Below, one piece after another: positions 1 through 8,781 of a DNA stretch of 64,000 bases (positions are counted from its first letter, which is position 1; each line of letters begins with the position of its first letter). The translations under genes were made by a program, and so were the position numbers. The notes beneath the pieces were generated by a model. That model had not been told where the DNA came from. It ran no database searches and saw only the letters and a program-made list of their open reading frames with translations. This stretch comes from Nocardioides sp. PD653-B2 (GTDB taxonomy: Bacteria > Actinomycetota > Actinomycetes > Propionibacteriales > Nocardioidaceae). Location of the stretch: the NCBI RefSeq assembly GCF_002117935.1, contig NZ_BDJE01000002.1:1-64000 (forward strand), read 5' to 3'.

Positions 1-874
1 CGTCCGCCGACCCGGTGACCGTGGCGAGGATCGCCGCCACCGACGAGCGGGCCACCTCGTAGTCGTCGGCCATCTGACCGAGCTCGTCGCGGGTCGGGAC
101 CTCGGCCGGCACCGTCAGGTCGCCGGCGCCCAGCGCACGCAGCGCGCGGCGCACGGCCTCCAGGCCTGCCAGGATCCGGCGCGACACCAGCAGCGCGATC
201 GCGGCCACCGCGACGACCGCCAAGACGAGCGCGATGATCATCATCATGCGCGCGTTGTTGGCGTCGACGACGGCGGCGTCCGCCGTGTCGGCCGTCCGGG
301 CGGTGATCGAAGCGACGAGCTGGTCGGTCTCGTCGACGATCTTGAAGTAGATGCCGTATCCGACGGTGGTGAGCAGCTTCTCGGCCTTCTCGACACCGGC
401 CAGGGTGCCGAGCTGGTACGCCGCCACGATCTGGTCGTCGAGCGCGAAGTACCGGTCCCACTGGTCGTTGATCGCGTCGTAGTGCGCCCGCTCGCTCGAC
501 GTCATGGACCCCGTCGGGAAGGAGTCGAGCAGTGCGAGGAGCTTGTCCTCGTCGGCGAGGAACCCGGCCCGGTTCTCGGCTGACGGGTCGATCGCCTTCG
601 CGGGCGAGAAGCGACGACCGTCGAGCGCGTAGGCGAGCTGCCACCCGCTGATGTCGGCGTTGTAGAAGGAGACGTCCTTGACCTTCATCGAGAGCTCGTC
701 GAGCGACCGCAGGTCGCGCGCAGCCTGACCTGCGTCGGCGGCGTTCTTGATGCCGACGCCACCCACCACGACTGCACCGATGACACCCGCCAGCCCGACC
801 GCCAGGATCTTCGCGCGGATGCCGAGGCGGCTCCGCTCGCGGGCGGACGGTGCGACGGACTGAGGATTCGACAC
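1..874 (-). CDS. Methyl-accepting chemotaxis protein, 3' end beyond the window
   Basis: Reading leftwards from a GTG at 874-872, the frame is open to base 1, so only the N-terminal part (about 291 residues) is visible. A first membrane segment starts near residue 22 (KILAVGLAGVIGAVVVG). A roughly 160-residue extracytoplasmic sensor region rich in Asp/Glu helices follows, then a second membrane segment beginning MMMIIALVLAVVAVAA. A HAMP-like linker comes next (RRILAGLEAVRRAL, GAGDLTVPAEVPTRDELGQM). This is the standard front half of a chemoreceptor; the signalling hairpin would lie to the left of the window. A GGAG Shine-Dalgarno lies about nine bases before the start. A HAMP histidine kinase or cyclase with the same front half cannot be excluded. 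The ligand is unknown. Confidence 0.75.
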   Translation of the reverse strand, partial: MSNPQSVAPSARERSRLGIRAKILAVGLAGVIGAVVVGGVGIKNAADAGQAARDLRSLDELSMKVKDVSFYNADISGWQLAYALDGRRFSPAKAIDPSAENRAGFLADEDKLLALLDSFPTGSMTSSERAHYDAINDQWDRYFALDDQIVAAYQLGTLAGVEKAEKLLTTVGYGIYFKIVDETDQLVASITARTADTADAAVVDANNARMMMIIALVLAVVAVAAIALLVSRRILAGLEAVRRALRALGAGDLTVPAEVPTRDELGQMADDYEVARSSVAAILATVTGSAD

Positions 875-991
875 AGCGGGACTCTCCTGGCGGCACGAGG
901 GCGGGTTGAGGACTACCCACCCCGATCGGCCCGGGTGTCGCCGACCTGAGTCCGGAACCGCTCTTCGAGACGGTTGCCGCGCACACCCTCC

Positions 992-1768
992 TCAGGCGCC
1001 GAAGCGGCGCTCGCGCTGCGCGTACGCACGCACGGCGCGCAGGAAGTCGACGCGCCGGAAGTCGGGCCAGTAGGCCTCGCAGAAGTAGAACTCCGACTTC
1101 GCGCTCTGCCACAGCAGGAACCCGCCGAGGCGCTGCTCGCCCGACGTGCGGATCACCAGATCCGGGTCGGGCTGGCCCTTGGTGTAGAGGTGCTCGGCGA
1201 TGTGCTCGACATCGATGATCCCGGCCAGCTCCTCGAGCGAGCTGCCCTGGGCCGCCGCCTCGTGGAGCAGGGACCGTACGGCGTCCGCGATCTCGCGCCG
1301 GCCGCCGTACCCGACCGCGACGTTGACGAGCATCCCGTCCACGTCGCGGGTGGCCTCCTCGGCCGCCTTCAGCTGCTCGGCGATCGCGGCCGGCAGCAGG
1401 TCGAGCGCCCCCACGGGGTGGATCCGCCAGCGCTGCTGGTCGGCCAGCGAGGCGACGGCGTCGCCGATGATCGTCAGGAGGGGCGTGAGCTCGCGCTCGG
1501 GCCGGTTGAGGTTGTCGGTGGAGAGCAGCCACAAGGTGACCACCTCGGTGCCGACCTCGTCGCACCACCCGAGCAGCGGCTCGATGTTGGCGGCGCCCGC
1601 CTGGTGGCCGTGCGCGGTGTCCCGGCCGACGGCCTTGGCCCAGCGCCGGTTGCCGTCGAGCATCACCCCGATGTGCTTCGGGAGGCCTTCCGACGGCATC
1701 CGACGGAGCATGCGTGCTTCGTACGCCGGGTAGAGCACCCGCCGCAGCCCCCGCTTCCAGTCCGCCAC
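992..1768 (-). CDS. uppS: cis-prenyltransferase (UppS family, probably short-chain Z-type)
   Basis: 258 residues. The active-site opening HIGVMLDGNRRWAKAVG contains the catalytic Asp and the diphosphate-binding NRRW. Later come WLLSTDNLNRP, the RTSGEQRLGGFLLWQ block and a C-terminal EFYFCEAYWPDF segment, all family hallmarks. The family condenses isopentenyl diphosphate with an allylic diphosphate in cis to make polyprenyl carrier precursors. Actinobacteria usually have two: a long-chain decaprenyl enzyme and a short Z-farnesyl diphosphate synthase (Rv1086 type) encoded beside a hemolysin-III-like gene. The adjacent trhA favours the short-chain type, but chain length cannot be read from this sequence alone. 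The GTG start has TAGCAT six bases upstream and no Shine-Dalgarno, indicating a leaderless transcript. Confidence 0.9.
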   Translation of the reverse strand: MADWKRGLRRVLYPAYEARMLRRMPSEGLPKHIGVMLDGNRRWAKAVGRDTAHGHQAGAANIEPLLGWCDEVGTEVVTLWLLSTDNLNRPERELTPLLTIIGDAVASLADQQRWRIHPVGALDLLPAAIAEQLKAAEEATRDVDGMLVNVAVGYGGRREIADAVRSLLHEAAAQGSSLEELAGIIDVEHIAEHLYTKGQPDPDLVIRTSGEQRLGGFLLWQSAKSEFYFCEAYWPDFRRVDFLRAVRAYAQRERRFGA

Positions 1769-1774
1769 GCGTCG

Positions 1775-1780
1775 ATGCTA
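1775..1780 (-). promoter_or_regulatory. Leaderless -10 element of the cis-prenyltransferase gene
   Basis: TAGCAT on the minus strand followed by exactly six bases and the GTG start; no Shine-Dalgarno is present. This is the spacing expected when transcription starts at the first base of the start codon. Confidence 0.55.
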
Positions 1781-1872
1781 CCGGCGTCACGACTCGAGCA
1801 CCGGGAGGCGACGTCCACGTGACGTTCGTCGCGCGTGGACCGGTCGTGGGGTTGCCGTGCCCAACGCTTGGG

Positions 1873-1878
1873 TAGGTT
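1873..1878 (+). promoter_or_regulatory. Leaderless -10 element of trhA
   Basis: TAGGTT, six bases, then ATG at 1885, with no purine-rich ribosome site. Same architecture as several other genes in this window. Confidence 0.5.
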
Positions 1879-1884
1879 CGCTGT

Positions 1885-2604
1885 ATGAGCCACGGGATGA
1901 ACGAGACGGTGCGCGCCGGCCTGGACACCCTCGTCGACGCCATCGCCGACGTGAAGCCCAAGCTCCGCGGCTGGCTCCACCTCGCGACCGCCCCCCTCAC
2001 GCTCGCCGCCGGCATCGTGCTGATCGCGCTCTCGCCGAACGACACGACCCGCATCGGCTCGGCCGCCTTCACCGGCACGGCGCTGATCCTCTTCACGGTC
2101 TCGGCGATCTACCACACCGGCACCTGGTCGCCCCGGACGTGGGCGTTCCTCCGCCGCTTCGACCACGCCAACATCTTCCTGCTGATCGCCGGCTCCTACA
2201 CGGCGTTCAGCCTGCTGCTCCTCGAGGGCACCACCCGCTGGGTCCTGCTCACCACCGTGTGGGGCGGCGCCATCCTGGGGGTGCTGTTCCGGATCTTCTG
2301 GACCGACGCGCCCCGCTGGCTCTACGTGCCCCTCTACATCGCGATGGGCTGGGCGGCGATCTTCTTCATGCCGGCGTTCCTCGACGGTGCCACCAAGCTC
2401 GGGGTCGGCATCGGTGTCGCGGTCTTCACGATGATCGTCGTCGGCGGAGCGCTCTACACCTTCGGCGGCGCCGTCTACGGCTTCAAGCGCCCCAACCCCT
2501 GGCCGCGCTGGTTCGGCTTCCACGAGGTGTTCCACACCTTCACGATCCTGGCCTTCGTCGCGCACTACGTCGGCGTCTCGATGGCGACGTACGCACTGCG
2601 TTGA
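1885..2604 (+). CDS. trhA: TrhA / hemolysin III family (PAQR-like) membrane protein
   Basis: 239 residues with about seven hydrophobic segments. The conserved polar motifs of the family are present inside or next to membrane segments: SAIYHTGTW, the FDHANIFLLIAGSYTAF block and HEVFHTFTILAFVAHY. Their His and Asp residues form the putative metal site of PAQR-type proteins. Bacterial TrhA proteins have been linked to membrane energy and lipid homeostasis rather than haemolysis. It is divergent from the cis-prenyltransferase gene, a pairing also recalled for Rv1085c/Rv1086. The ATG is preceded by a leaderless -10 rather than a Shine-Dalgarno. The family call is secure; the physiological role is not. 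Confidence 0.9.
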   Translation: MSHGMNETVRAGLDTLVDAIADVKPKLRGWLHLATAPLTLAAGIVLIALSPNDTTRIGSAAFTGTALILFTVSAIYHTGTWSPRTWAFLRRFDHANIFLLIAGSYTAFSLLLLEGTTRWVLLTTVWGGAILGVLFRIFWTDAPRWLYVPLYIAMGWAAIFFMPAFLDGATKLGVGIGVAVFTMIVVGGALYTFGGAVYGFKRPNPWPRWFGFHEVFHTFTILAFVAHYVGVSMATYALR

Positions 2605-2670
2605 CCTAGGGACCCGGGCGCACTGGGGCTGGGGTCGGAACCCGCCAGCAGCGGCCGACGTCGGACGGAC

Positions 2671-3207
2671 ATGACCCGGACCGCTCGGCTGCTGGCCGCG
2701 GGAGCTCTCGCGCTCACAGCCGCCGCGGCCGGGTGCGCCTCGGGCGTGGAGGGCGAGACCGCCGGCGACTGCTCGCTGCAGATCCGCCACGACGGAGACA
2801 CCTACACGTCGTACGGCTTCACCGACCGCGAGGGCACCAGGTACACCCCCGCCGACGAGGCGTCGTGCGAGGACGTCGGCGAGCACCCCCGGGGCTCGGT
2901 CTTCTCGGAGGACGCTCCGCGAGTGACGACGTGGACCTTCAGCGGCTACTCACCGGATGACGTGCTGGGCGTCCGCTTCGATGCCGACTCGTTCACCGTC
3001 TACGTCGCCGACTCCGTCGCTCCCGACGAGCGCGACCGGATCTTCGAGGAACTCGCCCCGCACCAGACCGAACGGAGGTCGCGGCTTCGTCATCCTCGGG
3101 CGACTGCCCTCGTGCCCGATGGCACCGGTGGTCGGGCATCGGTCCGGTCTGCCCGGTCCACGTCAGGAAGCCGCCGACACCACGACACGCGCTCATCCGG
3201 ACCCTGA
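2671..3207 (+). CDS. Secreted lipoprotein resembling DUF6281
   Basis: 178 residues. An N-terminal signal peptide ends in a lipobox, AAAAGC, with the lipidated Cys near residue 22. The mature part up to about residue 130 has a compact conserved-looking domain (SLQIRHDGDTYTSYGFTDREG, then a GYSPDDVLGVRFDADSFTVYVADS stretch) that resembles small actinobacterial lipoproteins of the DUF6281 type. From about residue 133 the protein becomes Arg/Ser-rich and low-complexity, unlike the rest. The tail may be translated non-coding sequence following a lost stop or a frameshift. A hairpin (arms TGCCCGA/TCGGGCA, 3114-3139) lies within the tail-coding DNA. Function unknown. Confidence 0.6.
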   Translation: MTRTARLLAAGALALTAAAAGCASGVEGETAGDCSLQIRHDGDTYTSYGFTDREGTRYTPADEASCEDVGEHPRGSVFSEDAPRVTTWTFSGYSPDDVLGVRFDADSFTVYVADSVAPDERDRIFEELAPHQTERRSRLRHPRATALVPDGTGGRASVRSARSTSGSRRHHDTRSSGP

Positions 3208-3218
3208 CCGCCGGGCGG

Positions 3219-4712
3219 TCAGCTCTTCGCGCCGCGACCATGCAGCATGCCGACGACCTGGGCGAGCCGCCGGTCAGCCTGCTCGGTGCGGTCGAAGGTG
3301 GTCAGGTCGAGCATCGGCTTGAACCGCTGCCGCGCGATCGCCTTGGCGTAGGTGAACTCCTTGAGCCCCTCGGGCCCGTGGATCCGGCCGAAGCCGGAGT
3401 CGCCCACGCCGCCGAACGGCAGGCCGGGGATGGCCGCGAACGAGATCACGCCGTTGATCGAGGACATCCCGGAGCGGACCCGGTCGGCGATCGCCATCCC
3501 GTGGGACCTGCTGAACACGGTGTTGCCGAGGCCGTAGCGGGTCGCGTTGGTCTTGGCGATCGCCTCGTCCATGTCGCGCACCTTCGCGATGGTCATCGTC
3601 GGGCCGAAGGTCTCCTCCTGGACGGCCAGTGAGTCCTCGGGCACGTCGACCAGGATGGTGGGCTGCACGAAGCGCTCACCGACACCGTCGACGCCGCCGA
3701 GGACGGCCTTGCCGCCGCGGTCGAGGGCGTCCTGGATGTGGCGGCGTACGACGTCGACCTGGCTCGGCATGGTCATCGGGCCGATCTTGCCGTCCTCCGC
3801 GGCCTGCAGGTCCCGGGCCTTGGCGGTGATCGAGGCGACGAACTCGTCGTACACCTGCTCGTGGACGTAGACGCGCTCGACGCCGGTGCAGGTCTGGCCG
3901 GCGTTGCTGCAGGCGCCCCACAACGACGCGTCGACCGCCGCCTCGACGTCGGCATCGGCGTCGACGATGACGGAGTCCTTGCCGCCGGCCTCGATCACCA
4001 CCGGGGTGAGCGTCTCGGCGCAGGCCGCCATCACCTTCTTGCCGGTCGCCGTCGACCCCGTGAACGCGACCTTGTCGACGCCCGCACGGCACAGCGCGGA
4101 GCCGGTCTCACCGAACCCGGTGACGACCTGGAGCACGGGCCGCCCGACGGCCTCCTGGAACTTCTGGACCAGCCACGCCCCGATGCCCGGGGTGTACTCG
4201 CTCGGCTTGAAGACCACGGCGTTGCCGGCGGCCAGCGCGTAGGAGACCGAGCCGAGCGGCGTGAAGACGGGGTAGTTCCACGGTCCGATGACGCCGACGA
4301 CGCCGAGCGGCTTGAACTCGACCGTGGCCGCCTGGTTGACCATCATCATCCCGGACGCGACGCGGTGCCGGCCGAGCACCTTCCCGGCGTGGCCGGCGGC
4401 CCAGGCGATGTGGTCGATCGCGAGCGCGGCCTCGAGCATCGCGTCACCCTGCGGCTTGCCCATCTCCTGGTGCATCAGGTCGACCAGCTCGGGCAGCCCG
4501 CGGGTGACGGCGACCTTCCACGCGGTCAGGTGTGCCTTGCGCTGCCTGAACGTGAGCCCCGACCACCACGCGGCCTCGTCCCGGGCGCGGGCGACGGCGT
4601 CACGCACCTCGGCCTCCGTGTGCACCGGATGGGTGCCGACCACCGCGCCGGTCGCGGGGTTCAGCGACTCGAACGTCGTGGCGGACTCGGGACGGGCGGG
4701 CGCCTGGGTCAT
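3219..4712 (-). CDS. NAD(P)-dependent succinate-semialdehyde / aldehyde dehydrogenase
   Basis: 497 residues, full length for the ALDH superfamily. Visible landmarks are the NAD-site GVIGPWNYPVFTPL with its oxyanion Asn, the FTGSTATGKKV Rossmann loop, the general-base Glu in VIEAGGKDS, and the nucleophilic Cys in NAGQTCTGVERVYV. The whole resembles the GabD2-type succinate-semialdehyde dehydrogenases of mycobacteria, but substrate choice cannot be fixed from sequence and a broad aldehyde dehydrogenase is possible. The gene is divergent from the AraC-type regulator at 4857 across a 144-base gap, so that regulator is the obvious candidate controller. The ATG is preceded by an AGGAG. Confidence 0.88.
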   Translation of the reverse strand: MTQAPARPESATTFESLNPATGAVVGTHPVHTEAEVRDAVARARDEAAWWSGLTFRQRKAHLTAWKVAVTRGLPELVDLMHQEMGKPQGDAMLEAALAIDHIAWAAGHAGKVLGRHRVASGMMMVNQAATVEFKPLGVVGVIGPWNYPVFTPLGSVSYALAAGNAVVFKPSEYTPGIGAWLVQKFQEAVGRPVLQVVTGFGETGSALCRAGVDKVAFTGSTATGKKVMAACAETLTPVVIEAGGKDSVIVDADADVEAAVDASLWGACSNAGQTCTGVERVYVHEQVYDEFVASITAKARDLQAAEDGKIGPMTMPSQVDVVRRHIQDALDRGGKAVLGGVDGVGERFVQPTILVDVPEDSLAVQEETFGPTMTIAKVRDMDEAIAKTNATRYGLGNTVFSRSHGMAIADRVRSGMSSINGVISFAAIPGLPFGGVGDSGFGRIHGPEGLKEFTYAKAIARQRFKPMLDLTTFDRTEQADRRLAQVVGMLHGRGAKS

Positions 4713-4856
4713 GCGTGCTCCTGGGGGTGACGATCACAGCGACGCTGTCAACGTACTCCGCGCGCCCGCACCGGAACAGGCCCGCGAACGGGCCGCGGAA
4801 CGCCACCAGGGGGGACAGCGCTTGCCTCGGGCCCACGAAAGTCGGAGGGTCTGACC

Positions 4857-5867
4857 ATGATGTTGATCCGCGGCACCTGCCTGACCGGGTTCCGGGGGCT
4901 CGTGCGGGACCTCGGGTTCGATCCCGACCGGCTGCTCGCGGACGCCGGCATCGACCGCGCGGCGATCGGCGACTACGACGAGTTCGTGCCGTACCTGCCG
5001 TTTCTCGAGCTCCTCGAGACGGCCGCCGCGGAGACCGGGGCCCCGGACTTCGGGCGCCGGCTCGCGTCCCGGCAGGGCATCGACGTCCTCGGCTCGGTCG
5101 GCGCCGCGGCCCGCAGCGCGCCGACGGTCGCGGCCGCCCTGACGACGGTCGAGCGCTACCTGCGCGCCTACACGCCGTCGCTGATGACGCGGATCGCCCC
5201 GGACCTCGACCCCGGCCTGGCCCGCTTCGAGTTCCAGCGCACCTCGGCCGAGCTCGGGGCGCCGTACCGCCAGGGCATCGAGCTGGCGCTCGGCGTCTCG
5301 CGCCAGGCCTTCCTGCTGCTCGTCGGCCGTGACTGGGTGCCGTCCCAGGTGCACGTGCCCCACGCCCCCCTGAACGACCCGTCGTCCTACCAGGAGTACT
5401 TCGGCGGGCCGGTCGAGTTCGGGTCCCGGCGGATCGGCTTCACCGTGCGCTCCGACGACCTCGGCCGGCCGCTCTCCAGCGATGCGGCGACCCGCGACAC
5501 CCACGGCACCCACCTGCGTGCGGTCACGCCGTTCCGGCGCCAGGGCATGGTGCCGCAGGTGGACGACCTGGTGCGTCGCCTGCTCCCGGGCGGTTCGGTG
5601 GAGCTGGTCGTGGTCGCCGAGCAGCTGGGCATGCACCCGCGCACGCTCCAGCGTCGCCTGGAGGAGGAGGAGGTCACGTTCGGGGAGGTGGTCCAGTCCG
5701 TGCGTCGTCGTACGGCGGAGGGCTACCTGCGCGACACCGACATGCCGCTGCGTCACCTCGCCTGCGAGCTGGGCTACCTGGAGCAGAGCGCCCTGACCCG
5801 GGCCAGCCACCGGTGGTTCGGGATGAGCCCGATGTCCTACCGGCGGAGGGTGCGCACCGCCGACTGA
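4857..5867 (+). CDS. AraC-family transcriptional regulator (arabinose-binding-like N-terminal domain)
   Basis: 336 residues. The N-terminal two-thirds (about 10-200) matches the 'arabinose-binding domain of AraC' group typical of OruR/ArgR-like regulators. The C-terminal 90 residues hold the double helix-turn-helix: AEQLGMHPRTLQRRLEEEEV and LACELGYLEQSALTRASHRW, ending in the GMSPMSYRRR signature. A GGAGGG ribosome site is about nine bases before the ATG. It is divergent from the aldehyde dehydrogenase, and the shared 4713-4856 gap is a likely operator region. The effector is unknown. Confidence 0.88.
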   Translation: MMLIRGTCLTGFRGLVRDLGFDPDRLLADAGIDRAAIGDYDEFVPYLPFLELLETAAAETGAPDFGRRLASRQGIDVLGSVGAAARSAPTVAAALTTVERYLRAYTPSLMTRIAPDLDPGLARFEFQRTSAELGAPYRQGIELALGVSRQAFLLLVGRDWVPSQVHVPHAPLNDPSSYQEYFGGPVEFGSRRIGFTVRSDDLGRPLSSDAATRDTHGTHLRAVTPFRRQGMVPQVDDLVRRLLPGGSVELVVVAEQLGMHPRTLQRRLEEEEVTFGEVVQSVRRRTAEGYLRDTDMPLRHLACELGYLEQSALTRASHRWFGMSPMSYRRRVRTAD

Positions 5868-5969
5868 GGCCCGACCCGGGTCGCCGGCCCGCCCGGACCT
5901 CGTGGTCGACGATGCGGGCCCGGCTGCCACTCGGCGACAGTTCTTGGCATTTCGCGACAGACTGGGGTC

Positions 5970-6614
5970 GTGGACGCACACTCCTGGGACGAGCGGTACG
6001 CCGCGACCGAGCTCGTCTGGTCGGCCGAGCCGAACCAGTTCGTCGCCGCCGAGCTCGCCGACCTGGCACCGGGCCGGGCACTCGACCTGGCTGCCGGCGA
6101 GGGCCGCAACGCGATCTGGCTGGCCCGGCGCGGTTGGCACGTGACGGCGTCCGACTTCTCGCAGGTGGCGCTCGACAAGGGGGCCCGGCTGGCCGACGGG
6201 TTGGCCGACGGGTTGGCCGACGGGTTGGCCGGCGGGCTGGACCTGACGTGGGTGTGCGCGGACGCCACCGCGTGGGACGAGCCGGCGGCCTACGACCTGG
6301 TCCTGCTCGCCTACCTCCAGCTGCCGGCGTCGCAGCGACGCGCGGCGGTGCGCGCCGCCTTCGCGTCGCTCCGGCCGGGGGGCACGTTCTTCCTGGTCGC
6401 CCACGACTCGACGAACCTGACCGAGGGCGTCGGCGGACCCCAGGACCCCGACGTGCTGATGACCGCCGACGACATCCTGGCCGACCTCGGCGACGAGGAG
6501 TACGACCTGCTGCGCGCCGGCCGGGTCGAGCGCCAGGTGGCCGGCCCGGACGGTACGGCGCGGGTCGCGTACGACGCCCTGGTGCGGCTGGTCCGGCCCG
6601 GGGTGCCCGCGTGA
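5970..6614 (+). CDS. SAM-dependent class I methyltransferase (TehB-like)
   Basis: 214 residues. The SAM-binding motif I is ALDLAAGEGRNAIWLARRGW, followed by TASDFSQVALDKG and the motif II region YDLVLLAYLQLP, with LRPGGTFFLVAHD as the post-motif strand. The arrangement matches TehB/thiopurine-type small-molecule methyltransferases; the substrate is unknown. Four 12-base tandem units at 6189-6236 add a (LADG)3-LAGG stretch between the SAM-binding helix and the next strand. The GTG start lies six bases after CAGACT, a leaderless arrangement. The stop overlaps the LysR start as GTGA, so the two are co-transcribed. Confidence 0.8.
   Translation: MDAHSWDERYAATELVWSAEPNQFVAAELADLAPGRALDLAAGEGRNAIWLARRGWHVTASDFSQVALDKGARLADGLADGLADGLAGGLDLTWVCADATAWDEPAAYDLVLLAYLQLPASQRRAAVRAAFASLRPGGTFFLVAHDSTNLTEGVGGPQDPDVLMTADDILADLGDEEYDLLRAGRVERQVAGPDGTARVAYDALVRLVRPGVPA
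6189..6236 (+). repeat. 12-base tandem repeat, four units, inside the methyltransferase gene
   Basis: Units 6189-6200, 6201-6212, 6213-6224 and 6225-6236. Units two and three are identical (TTGGCCGACGGG); the first and last each differ by one base. Because 12 is a multiple of three, copy-number change would alter only a surface linker (LADG)n and keep the frame. Confidence 0.9.
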
Positions 6615-7567
6615 CACCCACGCAGCTGCGCGCCTTCGCCTGCGTGGTGCGCTGGGGCTCGGTCAAGGGTGCCGCGGGCGAGCTCGGGGTCAGCGAGGCC
6701 GCGGTCTCGATGCACGTCGCCCACCTGCGCAAGGAGCTCGACGACGACCTCTTCACCCGGACCTCGTCGGGCCTCGCCTTCACCCCCGGCGGGCTGCGGC
6801 TGGCCAGCCGCGCGGTCGAGATCCTCGGCCTGCAGGACCGCACCGTGCAGGAGGTCAGCCAGGCCGGGCACGGGCGCCGGGTGCTGCGGGTCGCGACCTC
6901 GAGCCTGTTCGCCGAGCACGCGGCCCCCGGCCTCTTCGAGCTCTTCGCGAGCCGGGCCGACGACCTCGACGTCGAGCTGAGCGTCCGCCCCGCCGCGCAG
7001 TTCCCCGCCCTGCTGGCGGCGCGCACCGTCGACGTCACCATCGGCCCGGCGCTCCAGGCACCGGTCGACCCGATGGTGCACCTCCACTTCCTGCTCTACG
7101 AGGTGCTCGCCGTGACCCGTCCGGACCATCCCCGGGCCGGGCAGCGGATCACCTCCGAGGAGGTGCGCAGCCAGGTCTGGAACCTCGGCCCGTCCGCCGT
7201 CGACGGTGACGGCGTGGTGCCGGCGATGCTGCGCGGGCTCGGCGTGCCCGAGCAGAACCAGCGGATCTTCCAGAGCAACGCGGCCGCCCTCGAGGAGACC
7301 AAGCGCAGCGACGACGCGGCGCTCGCGCTGGGCTTCACGGTCTCGGGTGACCTGGCGGCCGGGCGGCTGGTCCGGCTCACCGGTCCGGGGCTGAGCGCCC
7401 AGGGCCGGTGGACGGCGATGGCGCTGCCGGCGCACGACCAGCCGCCGGCCGCGGCCGAGCTGCTGCGGTTCATCACCACGCCCCGCGCGACCCAGGCGAT
7501 GGTCCGCGGCGCCGGCGTCCACCTCGGCCGGTTCAAGCCGGCCGTGCACGTCACCCTCTGGAGCTGA
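6611..7567 (+). CDS. LysR-family transcriptional regulator
   Basis: 318 residues from a GTG that overlaps the methyltransferase stop. The winged-helix N-terminus is typical: TPTQLRAFACVVRWGSVKGA, then a LGVSEAAVSMHVAHLRKEL recognition helix. A LysR substrate-binding domain with two alpha/beta lobes follows (LRVATSSLFAEHAAP, ARTVDVTIGPAL). An in-frame opening runs far upstream but has methyltransferase-antisense-like composition, so the overlapping GTG is the better start. Its 3' end runs 17 bases into the end of coxE on the other strand. Its position beside the cox operon makes it a candidate CO or substrate-responsive regulator, but that is inference. Confidence 0.87.
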   Translation: MTPTQLRAFACVVRWGSVKGAAGELGVSEAAVSMHVAHLRKELDDDLFTRTSSGLAFTPGGLRLASRAVEILGLQDRTVQEVSQAGHGRRVLRVATSSLFAEHAAPGLFELFASRADDLDVELSVRPAAQFPALLAARTVDVTIGPALQAPVDPMVHLHFLLYEVLAVTRPDHPRAGQRITSEEVRSQVWNLGPSAVDGDGVVPAMLRGLGVPEQNQRIFQSNAAALEETKRSDDAALALGFTVSGDLAAGRLVRLTGPGLSAQGRWTAMALPAHDQPPAAAELLRFITTPRATQAMVRGAGVHLGRFKPAVHVTLWS

Positions 7568-8777
7568 CCGGGTCCCCGGCGATCGCGTCGAACACGGCGG
7601 GCAGCTCGCGCAGGGTGTGAGCGGGCAGGAACGCGTCGCAGTAGGGCAGCGCGGCCGCCATCGACCCGACCAACGGCTCGAAGCCGGCGGCGCCCGCTCG
7701 CGGGTTGAGCCACACCACCCGCCGGGCCCGACGGCCGGCCCGGACCATGGCGGCGGCCAGCGCCCGCGGCTCGTCGCTGTCCCACCCGTCGGAGGCGATC
7801 ACGAGGACCCCGCCGCGCAGCAGGTTGCCGTGCCGCGACGCGAGCAGCTCGCGCAGCGAGGCGGCCAGGTGCGTCCCGCCGTACCGGTCGACGACCTGCT
7901 CCTCCGCCTGGCTGATCGCGGCCGCCGCCGACTGCTGTGCGAGCACGGGGGTCAGCCGGGTCAGCGACGTCGAGAAGGCGAACGTCTCCGCATGCCGGGT
8001 CCGGGCGAAGACCCGCATCAGGTGGAGGTACGCCGTCGCGTAGCTCTGCATCGACTGGCTCACGTCGCAGAGCAGCGTGACGGTGAGCGGCCGCCGGACG
8101 CGGCGGTAGTGCTGGAGCTCCATCGGCTCCCAGCCGGTGCGGCGCGAGGCCGCGATCGTCTCGCGCAGCGCGACTCGGTGGCCGGTCGGGGCGACGTCGA
8201 GCCGGCGGCTGCGGCGGGTGGGCCACCGGTGCGCCGAGCGCTCCAGCCACCGTCCGACCGCGGCCAGCTCGGCGGCGTCGAGCTCGTCGAAGGGTGTGTC
8301 CGCGATCCGCGCCATCGCGCTGGGCAGCAGCTCCGGGAGCGCACGGCCGGCGGTGTCGTCGTCGGCGGCCGCCGAGACCCGGGGCAGCGTGTGCCACGGC
8401 AGGCCGGCCGTGGTCTCGGCACCTGCGCCCTCCCCGGGCACGGGCGTGAGGGCCTCCGGGGACCCGGCGTCGGTCTCCTGGCCGTGGCGACGCGCGTGCG
8501 GGTCCACCGGGAGCAGGGCGTCGCCGAACGCCGTCTCGAAGACCCGGTCGAACGCCTCGAGGTCCTGGTGCCGGTCGACCAGCGTCAGCCGGGCGAGCCA
8601 GTAGAGCGGCCGCACCCGCTCCGGTGGCGCCAGCGCGAGGGCATCGGTGAACGCCGCCATCGCGGTGAGGCTGACCGGCACCCCGGAGGCGCGCAACCGC
8701 TGCGCGAGCGCGGCCGCGAAGGCGGCCCGGTCCACGCCGCCGAGCAGGGTGGCGACCGGTGCGGACGGGGACGGCAC
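7551..8777 (-). CDS. coxE: CoxE-like VWA-domain protein
   Basis: 408 residues from GTG at 8777. The C-terminal half is a VWA-type domain with an intact MIDAS: LLCDVSQSM (DxSxS), a downstream Thr in YGGTHLAASL and the Asp of VIASDGWDSDEP. CoxE works with the CoxD ATPase in maturation of the Mo/Cu active site of CO dehydrogenase. The gene is the last of the operon, four bases after the coxD stop. A longer in-frame opening upstream overlaps coxD and was not used. The residue 120-160 region is Ala/Gly-rich and probably a linker. Confidence 0.85.
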   Translation of the reverse strand: MPSPSAPVATLLGGVDRAAFAAALAQRLRASGVPVSLTAMAAFTDALALAPPERVRPLYWLARLTLVDRHQDLEAFDRVFETAFGDALLPVDPHARRHGQETDAGSPEALTPVPGEGAGAETTAGLPWHTLPRVSAAADDDTAGRALPELLPSAMARIADTPFDELDAAELAAVGRWLERSAHRWPTRRSRRLDVAPTGHRVALRETIAASRRTGWEPMELQHYRRVRRPLTVTLLCDVSQSMQSYATAYLHLMRVFARTRHAETFAFSTSLTRLTPVLAQQSAAAAISQAEEQVVDRYGGTHLAASLRELLASRHGNLLRGGVLVIASDGWDSDEPRALAAAMVRAGRRARRVVWLNPRAGAAGFEPLVGSMAAALPYCDAFLPAHTLRELPAVFDAIAGDPVSSRG

Positions 8778-8781
8778 CGGC

